Numbered from the stretch's first letter, positions 34,440 through 42,825 are shown. The stretch: DNA of 64,000 bases from Paenibacillus oenotherae (GCF_019443105.1 NZ_JAHZIJ010000021.1:1-64000), one strand, 5' to 3'. A program made the numbers and translations. The notes: generated by a model from the sequence alone, not told the origin.

Positions 34440-35129
34440 ATGAAAACGCAAATAAATATACTCGAAATGATAAAACATAAGCTGATCGTTTCTTGCCAGG
34501 CATTGCCTGAGGAACCGCTGCACAGTCCATTTATTATGGGAAGAATGGCATATGCGGCTTTCTTGGGCGGCGCTTCGGGCATTCGGGCCAACAGCGTGGA
34601 CGATATACGGGAAATTAAAAAGCAGGTGGATTTGCCGATCATCGGCATCATTAAGCAAGTGTATGAGGGCTCGGAAGTATTCATCACGCCTACGATGAAG
34701 GAAGTGGACGAGCTTTGCCGCGAAGGCGCAGATATAATCGCGCTGGACGCCACGGACCGCGCAAGACCTGACGGATCGACAATATCGGAGTTGTTCCCGG
34801 CAATTAGAGACAAGTACAAGCACCAGCTCTTCATGGCCGATTGCTCCACGTACGAGGAAGGGGTCATGGCTGCCCGGCTCGGGTTCGACATTGTGGGAAC
34901 GACTTTGAGCGGTTATACGGAAGGGACGAGGGACAGATCCTTGCCTGATTTTGATTTGGTGGAGCGGCTGGTGAATACGGTATCTGTTCCGGTCATTGCT
35001 GAAGGTGGCATCTCGACGCCCGAGGAATTGAGAAGATTGTTCGAGCTTGGTATTTATTCGGCAGTGGTAGGGTCTGCAATTACGAGACCGATGGAAATTA
35101 CGAAGAAGTTTATTAAGGCTGTGGAATAG
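34440..35129 (+). CDS. nanE: N-acetylmannosamine-6-phosphate 2-epimerase
   Basis: 229 residues, TIM barrel. NanE hallmarks: LIVSCQALPEEPLHSP at the N-terminus, GIRANSVDDI, PIIGIIK, IIALDATDRARPDG and VIAEGGISTPEE (Lys and Asp/Glu active-site segments). It converts ManNAc-6-P to GlcNAc-6-P, the step after NanK. ATG 34440 is favoured with GGAG 10 bases upstream; GTG 34422 is possible. Confidence 0.93.
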   Translation: MKTQINILEMIKHKLIVSCQALPEEPLHSPFIMGRMAYAAFLGGASGIRANSVDDIREIKKQVDLPIIGIIKQVYEGSEVFITPTMKEVDELCREGADIIALDATDRARPDGSTISELFPAIRDKYKHQLFMADCSTYEEGVMAARLGFDIVGTTLSGYTEGTRDRSLPDFDLVERLVNTVSVPVIAEGGISTPEELRRLFELGIYSAVVGSAITRPMEITKKFIKAVE

Positions 35130-35132
35130 CCG

Positions 35133-36020
35133 ATGAGTATGAGAATTGTGGCGGCGGACATCGGGGGCACGAATACGAAGATCGGCATTTGTGATGAACA
35201 GGGGCATATCGGGCAGTTTAAAGAATACGCCACCGAAAGTCATAAGGGTGGTCCGCATGTAGTCAGCAGATTGCTGGAGCAGCTGGCAATGTACGATGAT
35301 GATTTCGATGCCATCGCGATCAGTACGGCGGGACAAGTGGATGCCGAAGCAGGCCGCATTGTCTATGCCAACGAGAACATACCGAGTTATACAGGAATGC
35401 AGCTCAAGGAGACGATAGAGGCCCGGTTCCAAAAGCCCGTCAAGGTGGAGAATGACGTGAACGCCGCTGCGCTTGGTGAAGCAGCCTTCGGCGCAGCCCG
35501 GTCATTCCGTGATTTCTTGTGCCTGACTTTCGGCACGGGCATCGGCGGAGCGATTGTCATCAATCGCCAGATCTACCGGGGAGCGAATGGAGTAGCGGCG
35601 GAATTCGGCCATATCTTCACCCGCCCTCTGGCGGGAATGAGCGGAGGCGCAAGATCGTCCCGTTATGAGTCGCATGCTTCAACGACAGCTTTAATCCGAA
35701 TGGCGCGGGAAGCGGACCCGGAATGTGTGGACGGGAAGGTATTTTTTGATAAAATAGGGAAAGGGAACGTCGAACTGCAACAAATTTTGCATGACTGGGC
35801 TGCTGAAGTATCCCTTGGCTTGGCGTCGCTGATCCATGTGTTCAACCCCGCGGCTATTATTGTAGGAGGCGGAGTGATGGAGCAGGAGCGCCTTGTTCGT
35901 CTCGTCGCAGAAGAGACCAAGGCTATTGTGATGCCAAGCTTCGCTGATGTGTCGATTGTGAAGGCATCTCTGGGCAATAAAGCCGGGTTATTAGGTGCTG
36001 CCTCTCTCTTCCTCCGCTGA
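35133..36020 (+). CDS. nanK: ROK-family kinase, probable N-acetylmannosamine kinase
   Basis: 295 residues. ATP-binding VAADIGGTNTKIGICDEQG, VENDVNAAALGEAAFGAAR (catalytic Asp), LTFGTGIGGAIVI and AEFGH (substrate-contact Glu and His) define ROK sugar kinases; position after nanE gives the role ManNAc to ManNAc-6-P. The usual CxCGxxGCxE zinc motif after the GH is absent: the region reads GMSGGARSSRYES without cysteines. This loss is seen in some NanK lineages and does not by itself mean loss of function. It begins 3 bases after the nanE stop. Confidence 0.88.
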   Translation: MSMRIVAADIGGTNTKIGICDEQGHIGQFKEYATESHKGGPHVVSRLLEQLAMYDDDFDAIAISTAGQVDAEAGRIVYANENIPSYTGMQLKETIEARFQKPVKVENDVNAAALGEAAFGAARSFRDFLCLTFGTGIGGAIVINRQIYRGANGVAAEFGHIFTRPLAGMSGGARSSRYESHASTTALIRMAREADPECVDGKVFFDKIGKGNVELQQILHDWAAEVSLGLASLIHVFNPAAIIVGGGVMEQERLVRLVAEETKAIVMPSFADVSIVKASLGNKAGLLGAASLFLR

Positions 36021-36085
36021 ACGAGGCGCAGTTGGAGCTGCTGTGATCGAACGGACCCAATCCTGAGCATTCAAGAGGTGATAGC

Positions 36086-36940
36086 TTGCGCACAATCAAT
36101 ATTTTTACAACCATTCATTCCAAGTACAACAATCTGACGAATACGGAGAAAAAGGTAGCGGATCATGTGCTGGAGAATGCCAAAAGTGTCGTATATATGT
36201 CGATTACGGATCTTGCGGATGCTTGCGGAGTAGGCGAATCCAGTATATTCAGATTTTGCAAGTCGCTGAGCTACAAGGGATATCAGGATTTCAAGATTGC
36301 ACTTGCGCACAGCATCACGGTAGAGAATGAAATTCCGCAGCTCACAGACAAGGTTCTGATGAACGATACGATCGAGCAGGTCGCATCCAAGGTGCTGTCA
36401 ACCAATATAAGCGCGCTGAACGAAACGTTCAATCTGATCGACAACTCGAAGATCGATCAAGCGATCCAGCATTTGCTTGGGGCGGAGCGGATCATTTTCT
36501 TTGGTGTCGGTTCATCCTTAATGACTGCGATGGAAGCCAAAATTAAATTTATGCGCATCACGAACAAGACGGAATGCTCCATCGATTCGCATCTTCAGAT
36601 GATGTCGGCGGCTTTAATGACCCCGCGGGATGTCGCGGTTATTATATCTTATTCCGGTTCAACCAAGGATACGATTGAGGTGGCGAAGAAAGCGAAGGAG
36701 TGCGGCGCTACTGTTATCTCCATTACCAGATTCGTGAAGTCTCCGCTGACCTCGTATTCTGATCTTACACTGCTTTGCGGTGCGAATGAGGGCCCTCTTC
36801 AGGGCGGTTCATTGTCCGCGAAAATTTCGCAGCTCTACCTGCTGGACGTCTTATATGTGGAATATTTCAAAAGAGATTACGAGGAATCGATAAGGAATAA
36901 AGAGCATACGGCAGCGTCGGTGGCCGTGAAATTGCTTTGA
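36086..36940 (+). CDS. RpiR-family regulator of sialic acid genes (NanR-type)
   Basis: 284 residues: N-terminal HTH_6 domain (LTNTEKKVADHVLENAKSV; SITDLADACGVGESSIFRFCKSLSYKGYQDFK, shown by parts) and C-terminal SIS sugar-phosphate-binding domain (FFGVGSSLMTAMEAKIKFM; VIISYSGSTKDTIEVAKKAKE). RpiR-type NanR proteins sense ManNAc-6-P or GlcN-6-P. The start is TTG 36086 with GAGGTGA 8 bases upstream. It probably acts on the near-palindrome over the nanA promoter. Confidence 0.88.
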   Translation: MRTINIFTTIHSKYNNLTNTEKKVADHVLENAKSVVYMSITDLADACGVGESSIFRFCKSLSYKGYQDFKIALAHSITVENEIPQLTDKVLMNDTIEQVASKVLSTNISALNETFNLIDNSKIDQAIQHLLGAERIIFFGVGSSLMTAMEAKIKFMRITNKTECSIDSHLQMMSAALMTPRDVAVIISYSGSTKDTIEVAKKAKECGATVISITRFVKSPLTSYSDLTLLCGANEGPLQGGSLSAKISQLYLLDVLYVEYFKRDYEESIRNKEHTAASVAVKLL

Positions 36941-36944
36941 TATA

Positions 36945-37090
36945 TAGGGCTGTGCGCGGGCAGATCGTGCGAGAAGATCGAGCGGGATTAATCGTGCGGA
37001 CTAGTCGCATGGATTAATTGCAAGTGCTAATCCCACGGAATAATCGCATTTGCTACTCGCATGGAGTACCCGCGCGCGGGCCTGGGCCCT
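36945..37090. repeat. Degenerate ATCGTGCGAG / TCGCATGG tract
   Basis: Recurring short strings: ATCGTGCG (twice), GTCGCATGGATTAAT and TCGCATGGAGTA, AATAATCGCAT, then CGCGCGCGGGCC. It lies between the regulator gene and nanQ and resembles the minisatellites near the four-hairpin elements. Function unknown. Confidence 0.45.
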
Positions 37091-37138
37091 GCGAGGGTTA
37101 CATCGTTTTTTTGAAATCCATTGCTGGGGGAATGAATT

Positions 37139-37609
37139 ATGATTCTAGGTTCTATGACATCATGGCAAGACCACACTACATTCGAACATAGGGTCATCGT
37201 AGAAGCATTGGAGAAGCTGAGCAGCTTGCTTCAGCAGCATCCAGCCGAAGGGCGTGTCGAGTTCGATGGCGACAAGCTGTACGCTTCGATTATGGAGTTC
37301 GACGTCAAGTCGTTGACGGAGCAGGTGGCTGAGAAGCATGAGCAGTATATCGATGTCCATTACCTGATTGAAGGAGAAGAGACGATAGGCTGGTCCTCTC
37401 TGCAGGAGGACAGCACGGCTGTTAAGCCGTATGACAGCGAGCAGGATTATGCGCTGTACGAGCCTTCGGCGGATGAGCTGCTGATCCGGCTCAAGCCGGG
37501 CATGTTCGCGGTCTTTTTCCCGCACGACATTCACAGGCCCGGTATGGGAGAGCCCGCGAGAATCAAGAAGGCGGTCATCAAAATTCACGTCGGACTGATG
37601 CAGGCCTAG
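37139..37609 (+). CDS. nanQ: YhcH/YjgK/YiaL family protein, N-acetylneuraminate anomerase
   Basis: 156 residues, DUF386 family. QYIDVHYLIEGEETIGW and the C-terminal MFAVFFPHDIHRPGM carry the conserved His/Glu residues that bind a metal in YhcH/EbgC-like cupin-fold proteins. YhcH of E. coli (NanQ) speeds ring-form conversion of sialic acid, and its place at the end of this nan cluster supports the same role. GGGGGAATG precedes ATG 37139. A hairpin follows at 37624. Confidence 0.88.
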   Translation: MILGSMTSWQDHTTFEHRVIVEALEKLSSLLQQHPAEGRVEFDGDKLYASIMEFDVKSLTEQVAEKHEQYIDVHYLIEGEETIGWSSLQEDSTAVKPYDSEQDYALYEPSADELLIRLKPGMFAVFFPHDIHRPGMGEPARIKKAVIKIHVGLMQA

Positions 37610-37623
37610 AGAGATGAAAAGAA

Positions 37624-37660
37624 AGAAGGACAATCCTTTCGTTCCGGTGATTGTCCTTCT
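37624..37660 (+). terminator. Hairpin after nanQ
   Basis: AGAAGGACAATC pairs perfectly with GATTGTCCTTCT over a 13-base loop; no T-tract follows, so termination may be inefficient. Confidence 0.55.
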
Positions 37661-37714
37661 GGCAGTTAAGATGTTGCCCCCCGAGGGGGAGCGCTCCCAG
37701 TAACATGCGCGATG

Positions 37715-37906
37715 CGAGATATGCCTGCGAAACGGCAGGTTTTCTCGCGTTTCCGACCCGATGAAGGAGAAATGCCTGCCAGAGTGCAGGCATTTCTCCT
37801 TCATTTCCCCTTATCGGCCACTTTTCCCTCGAATTCATGCGTTATCGCAGGAATTTTACTATTACGCCTCCTTTTAACCGAAATTCATGCACATTCGCAG
37901 GTTTTT
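37715..37906 (+). repeat. Four-hairpin dispersed repeat, copy F (complete)
   Basis: Hairpins at 37721-37740, 37764-37801 (a perfect 15-base stem, AAGGAGAAATGCCTGC with its complement), 37831-37856 and 37881-37906. It follows the nan operon and is preceded by GATGCGAGAT, the unit of the 16.2 kb minisatellite. Confidence 0.82.
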
Positions 37907-37910
37907 CATC

Positions 37911-37960
37911 CCGCTGGTTGCGCCTCCGCTGGTTGCGCCTCCGCTGGTTGCGCCTCCGCT
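37911..37960. repeat. 15-base tandem repeat
   Basis: CCGCTGGTTGCGCCT repeated three times exactly plus a partial fourth, immediately after hairpin 4 of copy F. Confidence 0.9.
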
Positions 37961-38060
37961 AGTGGTCACCCCGCAGTCGCCACTCAGCCTACCGAGTGGT
38001 CAAGCCAGTCACAGATCGTTTGGAATCCGTCTTTATAAATGAAGAAGCAGGTGACAGCAC

Positions 38061-38390
38061 ATTAAATTACTCTTTATTTGCAGCCGTAATAGATGGCGCA
38101 GTTTAACAGCCGAGAAGATCTTCGATGGCTTCAACGGCTACGCGGTCAGATCCGCAGGAACGGAGGACAGTGCAAGGATTAAAGTTACTGAAGGGCACAT
38201 TGGCTGGTCTGATATGATATTTGTGATGGAAAAAAGGCATATAAGCCGGCTTAAACAGAAGTTCTCAAGTACACAATTGCATAAACCTTTGATTTGTCTG
38301 GACATCCCTGATGATTACAATTACATGGATGAAGAGCTGATAGAAACTCTAAAATCGAGGGTATCCCAATATGTTGAGGTTCCCGAATAA
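38061..38390 (+). CDS. Low-molecular-weight protein tyrosine phosphatase-like protein with apparent ATT start
   Basis: 109 codons ending at TAA 38388-38390. The frame reads IKLLFICSRNRWRSLTAEKIF: Cys7-(X)5-Arg13-Ser14 is the phosphatase P-loop of the LMW-PTP fold, and WSDMIFVMEKRHISRL and CLDIPDDYNYMDEEL are further family segments. Length fits small bacterial members. There is no ATG, GTG or TTG before the P-loop; an in-frame TGA lies at 38052-38054. AGGTGA (38049-38054) is 6 bases before ATT 38061, exactly where ATG would be expected. Either ATT is used (as in infC) or a G-to-T change has weakened or silenced the gene. The body shows no other damage. Confidence 0.75.
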   Translation: MKLLFICSRNRWRSLTAEKIFDGFNGYAVRSAGTEDSARIKVTEGHIGWSDMIFVMEKRHISRLKQKFSSTQLHKPLICLDIPDDYNYMDEELIETLKSRVSQYVEVPE

Positions 38391-38456
38391 GGAAGTACAG
38401 TGATTCATGAGCTGGCTGCGATCAGACAGAGCTCAGACAGAATATGAATGCGTGAT

Positions 38457-39239
38457 TCACAGCTTTTGCTCAAGCACACTGCGAGTAATTCTGGCTACAA
38501 AATGTCTGGGGAAGAAGCGGGGCGCCTGAGCCAGCAGCCAGTTCTGGAAGCCTGGTACTACGAACGGTTTTTGCTTCATCAGTGCTTGGAATCCGATTTG
38601 GGCGACTTTTTTGGCGTCCATGAGCGCGTCGGTTTTGGACACTTTTTGCTTATCCATGTTGGCATTGCGGAAAAATTCTGTGCCTGTGGCCCCCGGGCAA
38701 AGCGCGGTAACACTGACCCCTGTTCCCTTTAGTTCATTGGCAGCAGCCTCCGTCAGATGGAGGACAAAGGCTTTGGATGCGGAGTAGTTGGCGCTCAGCG
38801 GACATGGGTAGAAGGAAGTCGTAGAGCCCAGATTAAGAATTCGGCCGCTATTCCTCTTCACCATATCGGGCAGAAACAGCATCATGAGATGAGAGAGAGC
38901 ATGAACATTCAACTGAATCATATCCAGCTCGGACTGGACATTTTGTTCGTGCAGAAAGCCGTATGAGCCAATGCCTGCATTATTAATGAGCACATCAATA
39001 TCGATGGATTTTCCTTTAATGGCATCGTACAGCTGACGGGGACCCTGGCTTTGAGCCAGGTCAACAGCTATGACAACAGCTTCAGTCTGATACTGCTGCT
39101 TCAAATGCTTAGCGATCACTCTCAGCTTCTCCTCGCTCCGCGCGGCTAGAATAACCCGATAATGCTTGCTCGCGAAAATCTCTGCAAACTCCTTGCCTAT
39201 GCCGCTTGATGCTCCTGTAATAAGAACGGTTTCCTTCAT
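38457..39239 (-). CDS. Short-chain dehydrogenase/reductase
   Basis: 260 residues. NAD(P)-binding TGASSGIGKEFAEIFA, NNAGIGSYG, catalytic Ser (LGSTTSF) and YSASK (Tyr and Lys) are present. The arrangement with a C-terminal ALCPGATGTEFF matches YqjQ/DltE-like short-chain reductases. The substrate is not evident. ATG 39239 has AGGAGG 7 bases upstream. It lies after an ArsR-type gene on the same strand, with an operator-like repeat between them. Confidence 0.9.
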   Translation of the reverse strand: MKETVLITGASSGIGKEFAEIFASKHYRVILAARSEEKLRVIAKHLKQQYQTEAVVIAVDLAQSQGPRQLYDAIKGKSIDIDVLINNAGIGSYGFLHEQNVQSELDMIQLNVHALSHLMMLFLPDMVKRNSGRILNLGSTTSFYPCPLSANYSASKAFVLHLTEAAANELKGTGVSVTALCPGATGTEFFRNANMDKQKVSKTDALMDAKKVAQIGFQALMKQKPFVVPGFQNWLLAQAPRFFPRHFVARITRSVLEQKL

Positions 39240-39267
39240 GAATATGCCTCCTGGTATTATATGATTT

Positions 39268-39299
39268 AAATAACTAACCATTCGAATAATTAGTTATTT
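39268..39299. promoter_or_regulatory. Operator-like inverted repeat before the SDR gene
   Basis: AAATAACTAA (39268-39277) and TTAGTTATTT (39290-39299) are perfect inverted arms 12 bases apart. A related element lies at 39699-39718. Confidence 0.55.
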
Positions 39300-39325
39300 A
39301 GTTATAAGGTTGAAAAAGAAAAGGC

Positions 39326-39676
39326 TTATTCAGCCTCATCGGGTGTCTTCAATTCGATAATTTGCTCTGTCGTGCCAATGAAATCCTTCAGCTGTGATAC
39401 CGCGGATTCAATCTCCAAGCTGTAGAAGATCTCCGTCGCTACTTTATTGGAAGAGATCAGATTCGCCTGCCGTAAAATTTTCAAGTGATGTGAGATCGCT
39501 GACCGGGACATAGGCGAGCGTTCCACAATCTGGGCGACATTCAGCTTCTCATGCTTCGTCAACATCATAATAATGTCCTGACGGACAGGATCCGCTAAAG
39601 CGAGAAATATGGGGCTGCATGATCGTAGTTGTTCGTGAACTCTGATCTCTAGCTGGGAAGTATCAGGGGTTTCCAT
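39326..39676 (-). CDS. ArsR-family winged-helix regulator
   Basis: 116 residues. LADPVRQDIIMMLTKHEKLNVAQIVERSPMSRSAISHHLKIL (shown by its ends: core ArsR helix-turn-helix) followed by ANLISSNKVATEIFYSLE, the wing. No metal-binding cysteine pair in helix 3. ATG 39676 is chosen over TTG 39691 because GGAG lies 9 bases upstream of it. Similar TAACTAA inverted elements precede this gene and the SDR gene that follows, suggesting autoregulation and control of the SDR. Confidence 0.88.
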   Translation of the reverse strand: METPDTSQLEIRVHEQLRSCSPIFLALADPVRQDIIMMLTKHEKLNVAQIVERSPMSRSAISHHLKILRQANLISSNKVATEIFYSLEIESAVSQLKDFIGTTEQIIELKTPDEAE

Positions 39677-39698
39677 TATGATCGTCTCCAAAGATTAT

Positions 39699-39718
39699 AT
39701 AACTAAGTATTTGGTTAT
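39699..39718. promoter_or_regulatory. Operator-like repeat before the ArsR-type gene
   Basis: ATAACTAA (39699-39706) and TTGGTTAT (39711-39718), an inverted pair with one mismatch, sharing the TAACTAA core with 39268-39299. Confidence 0.5.
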
Positions 39719-39782
39719 TTGAGTGTATGACATCGAACTTGAAAAGTCAAGCGGTACAGCAGCGGAGTCAACTCAAAAGACC

Positions 39783-39810
39783 AGCATGCATCTTCTTGGC
39801 ATGCTTTTTT
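39783..39810 (+). terminator. Hairpin with T-tract in the gap before the esterase gene
   Basis: AGCATGC pairs with GCATGCT, followed by TTTTTT. It lies on the plus strand with no plus-strand gene before it; it may end a leader or small transcript. The rest of 39811-40050 shows only the esterase upstream region. Confidence 0.5.
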
Positions 39811-40050
39811 CCATTGCGGGCAAACAGCGAAATACGAAATTGTCAATTAGCAGTCTTACATTGCGGATACGCAATCAACGCGAGCCGGACGCCTTGATAC
39901 AATGAGGATGCTGGTGGGGGACATGACGGGTGAGGAAGGAGGATTCACGTTTAAAAGGGGGACCAGATCGGTCTATGGGTGACTCAAGAGAGTAGAGAGA
40001 AATTAGTATCCGTTCGTTCACTATATATGAGGAAAGTGGGAATTAATATC

Positions 40051-40965
40051 ATGAAGCTAGTTAAAGTGCTATGCGCTCTGGTTCTCGTATTGATGCTTGG
40101 CCAGCAGACGGTATTTGCGGCGGCGCCTGCCCCTACCCCTGCAAAGGCAAATGAGCACTCCTCCACCATGAAAGTAACATTCTATAGTGACAGTCTGCAC
40201 AAAGAGATGCAGCTCAATGTCTATTTGCCGCCGAATTATGACGCCCAGGAGAAGTATCCGGTACTGTACGTGCTGCATTCCTACAAGCTTAATGAGGATC
40301 ACTGGTTTGACACACTCAAAATGAAGGAACAAGCGGATGCGCTCATTGCCAGCAAGAAGATAACGCCCATGATTATTGTTGCTCCAAGAATCGAGAACAG
40401 CTTTGGCGTCAACTCTTCCAAAGAGCTGGGATATGAAGAAGGGAGCGGCAATCCCGGTGATCCCGGCGTGCTGAATAAGGGCATGTATGAAGATTATATA
40501 ACGAAAGATGTCATCACTTATATCGACACGCATTTCAAGACGATACAATCACGCAACAGCCGATATATCGGGGGCACCTCGATGGGAGGGTTCGCTGCCT
40601 TGCATATCGGCCTCAGCAACCCGCTGCTATTCAGTAAAGTTGGCGGCCATGCGCCTGCATTATTCGTTGGCGATATGTGGGCTCCTCTGAAGAATCTCGT
40701 GTATCCAACGGATGAGATCCGCAAGCATAATGACCCTCTTCTTCTAGCGGCAAGCCAGAAGCTGAATAAGCAAAGCATCTACTTGGATTGTGGGGATCAA
40801 GACGATTTTATAGCCGCTACCAAGCAGCTGGACAAGGTGTTAAAAATGAAAAAAACAAAGTCTTATGAATTCCATGTCATCGAAGGCGGTCATCATGATG
40901 ATGCTTACTGGAGCAGCCAAATGGAGAATTATTTGATGTTCTATGGCGCGACTGATCATCACTAA
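40051..40965 (+). CDS. Secreted alpha/beta-hydrolase, esterase D-like
   Basis: 304 residues. Signal peptide LVKVLCALVLVLMLGQQTVF with cleavage likely after AAA, then a short Pro/Ala linker. The esterase fold shows LNVYLPPNYDAQEKYPVLYVLHS, nucleophile GTSMGG (Ser), and a late GGHHDD (His). This matches the putative-esterase family (PF00756), which includes feruloyl esterases, enterobactin esterases and S-formylglutathione hydrolases. Substrate unknown. ATG 40051 lies 9 bases after GGGA; ATG 40027 and GTG 39979 upstream are possible but lack sites. It stands alone, followed by repeat block G. Confidence 0.8.
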   Translation: MKLVKVLCALVLVLMLGQQTVFAAAPAPTPAKANEHSSTMKVTFYSDSLHKEMQLNVYLPPNYDAQEKYPVLYVLHSYKLNEDHWFDTLKMKEQADALIASKKITPMIIVAPRIENSFGVNSSKELGYEEGSGNPGDPGVLNKGMYEDYITKDVITYIDTHFKTIQSRNSRYIGGTSMGGFAALHIGLSNPLLFSKVGGHAPALFVGDMWAPLKNLVYPTDEIRKHNDPLLLAASQKLNKQSIYLDCGDQDDFIAATKQLDKVLKMKKTKSYEFHVIEGGHHDDAYWSSQMENYLMFYGATDHH

Positions 40966-41055
40966 TTGAAAGGTTAATATATTGCAAAATTCGACAAAAT
41001 GAAGCAAATAATGAGGGACAGCTGCATACGGTAAAATGAAGGGGCTGTCCCGAAC

Positions 41056-41530
41056 CTTTTGGAATCACAGCTCCCATTTTAAGAAGCTGTACGATGTGGA
41101 ATGCCTGCGATCATGGGACTGCCCACGTACTCCTCGCCAGAGGATGATCCGTCATTCCAACGCCAAGACAAGCGAGATGCGAGGAGATGCGAGCTAGGCA
41201 AAACATGCGAAACCGCAGGTTGTTTCCCGATTCTGACCCCATGAAGGTGAAATGCCTGCCAGCGTGCAGGTATTTCACCTTCATTTCCTCTTAACGGCAA
41301 ATTTTTCCTCAAATTCATGTATGATTGCAGGAATCTCACCATTATGGCGTCTTGTAACCGAAATTCCTGCACATTCGCAGGCTTCTTACTCCATCACTCT
41401 GCCTTCAAATCACTTGGAGAAGGAGTTTCCCCATATTACAATGAAAAGATGCTTCCAGTCCCTTTTTTTAGTTGTTCTTAAGGCATCCCTTTACATCATT
41501 TGGGACTGACTTATTCAATATTGGACTTTG
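41056..41530 (+). repeat. Repeat block G with four-hairpin element
   Basis: Homologous along its length to the block at 16019-16790 but without the large minisatellite. Hairpins: degenerate 1 at 41205-41220, 2 at 41244-41281 (AAGGTGAAATGCCTGC stem), 3 near 41311-41336 and 4 at 41361-41384. Short GCGAGATGCGAG units precede hairpin 1. The remaining gap to 41723 shows no clear feature. Confidence 0.78.
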
Positions 41531-41723
41531 CGCACAGACCCTTTATTTTTCTATACGAACAATTGCGCTCGCCGCATCCGGGAAACACTGCTTCCCAGAC
41601 AAACAAGAGGGGAACACGGCCCTTGTTTTAGCCCTATAATTCTGGGACAATAAATGAAGGGCTTGTTGGCTTGCTGCCCAGCAGACAGGCGGAATGATGA
41701 AGCTCCTGAAAAGAGGCTAACGA

Positions 41724-42782
41724 ATGAATAAGACATCCATTTATGGATTAACATTAGATCAGTTGACAGCATGGTTATCGGAGCATGGACATAAGAGGTT
41801 CCGGGCATCGCAGGTTTGGGAATGGCTGTATCGGAAGCGGGTCACGGACTTCTCCGAAATGACGGACGTGAACAAGGAATGCCTGCAATTGCTGGAAGAG
41901 CATTTTGTTATCGGGACGATGAACGAGCACTTGAGGCAGGAATCAGCGGATGGGACGATCAAGTTTCTGTTCAGGCTGCAGGATGGCAATCTGATTGAAA
42001 CGGTCCTCATGAGGCATAAATATGGTCTGTCCGTATGTGTCACGACCCAGGTTGGCTGCAACATCGGGTGCAGCTTCTGTGCGAGCGGGCTGCTCGCGAA
42101 GAGCCGCGATCTGTCCAGCGGAGAGATTGTGGAGCAGATCATGAAGGTCCAGCTTCACCTGGATGCAGCGGGTGAGGAGGAGAGGGTTAGCCACATCGTT
42201 GTGATGGGCATTGGCGAGCCGTTCGATAATTTCGCTAACATGGTAGACTTCCTGGAGGTCGTTAAGGATCACAAGGGGCTCGCCATCGGCGCAAGACATA
42301 TCACGGTATCGACGAGCGGTCTTGCCGACAAAATCGTTGAATTCGCCGATAGCAATCTGCAGGTGAATCTTGCGGTCTCCCTGCATGCGCCGAATGACGA
42401 GCTGAGGACGCGGATCATGAAGATCAACCGGGCTATTCCGATCGACAAGCTGATGAAGTCTATTGATTATTATCTGGACAAGACCAATCGGAGAATAACG
42501 CTTGAGTACATTCTGCTCAAGGACGTGAATGACCGCAAGGAGCATGCCCTAGAGCTGGTGGAGCTGATTGGCGAAAGGCAGCAGCTTGCTACCGTTAACT
42601 TGATTCCATACAATCCTGTGGATGAACATAGCCAGTATCAGAGAAGCGAGCAGGAATCCGTTCGTGCCTTCTATGATGTATTGAAGAAGCATGGCATGAA
42701 TTGCAGCATCCGTCTCGAACACGGTACGGATATTGACGCCGCTTGCGGACAACTGAGAAGCAAGCAGATCAGGGAAGCATAA
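41724..42782 (+). CDS. rlmN: 23S rRNA (adenine-2503-C2) methyltransferase, RlmN family
   Basis: 352 residues, radical SAM enzyme. Cluster cysteines C112, C116 and C119 are in [26 protein letters not shown] is the SAM-binding GEP region; the C-terminal [10 protein letters not shown] holds the Cys that forms the methyl adduct. The [18 protein letters not shown] stretch and [15 protein letters not shown] resemble RlmN of Listeria and lactic acid bacteria more than the B. subtilis form (CASTLGGLKRNL), judged from memory of those proteins. It stands alone rather than beside prpC/prkC genes, so it may be a second copy. GAAAAGAGG upstream of ATG 41724. Confidence 0.88.
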   Translation: MNKTSIYGLTLDQLTAWLSEHGHKRFRASQVWEWLYRKRVTDFSEMTDVNKECLQLLEEHFVIGTMNEHLRQESADGTIKFLFRLQDGNLIETVLMRHKYGLSVCVTTQVGCNIGCSFCASGLLAKSRDLSSGEIVEQIMKVQLHLDAAGEEERVSHIVVMGIGEPFDNFANMVDFLEVVKDHKGLAIGARHITVSTSGLADKIVEFADSNLQVNLAVSLHAPNDELRTRIMKINRAIPIDKLMKSIDYYLDKTNRRITLEYILLKDVNDRKEHALELVELIGERQQLATVNLIPYNPVDEHSQYQRSEQESVRAFYDVLKKHGMNCSIRLEHGTDIDAACGQLRSKQIREA

Positions 42783-42825
42783 GAAATAAAAAAACGCCTC
42801 CTGTTATACGCCTTCGTTCCATTGC

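Noticed and set aside
41724-42782. Identification as Cfr-type resistance methyltransferase
   Set aside because: The cluster region and GEPFDN motif follow RlmN; Cfr has GCNFGCKFCATG and lacks the RlmN N-terminal region seen here.
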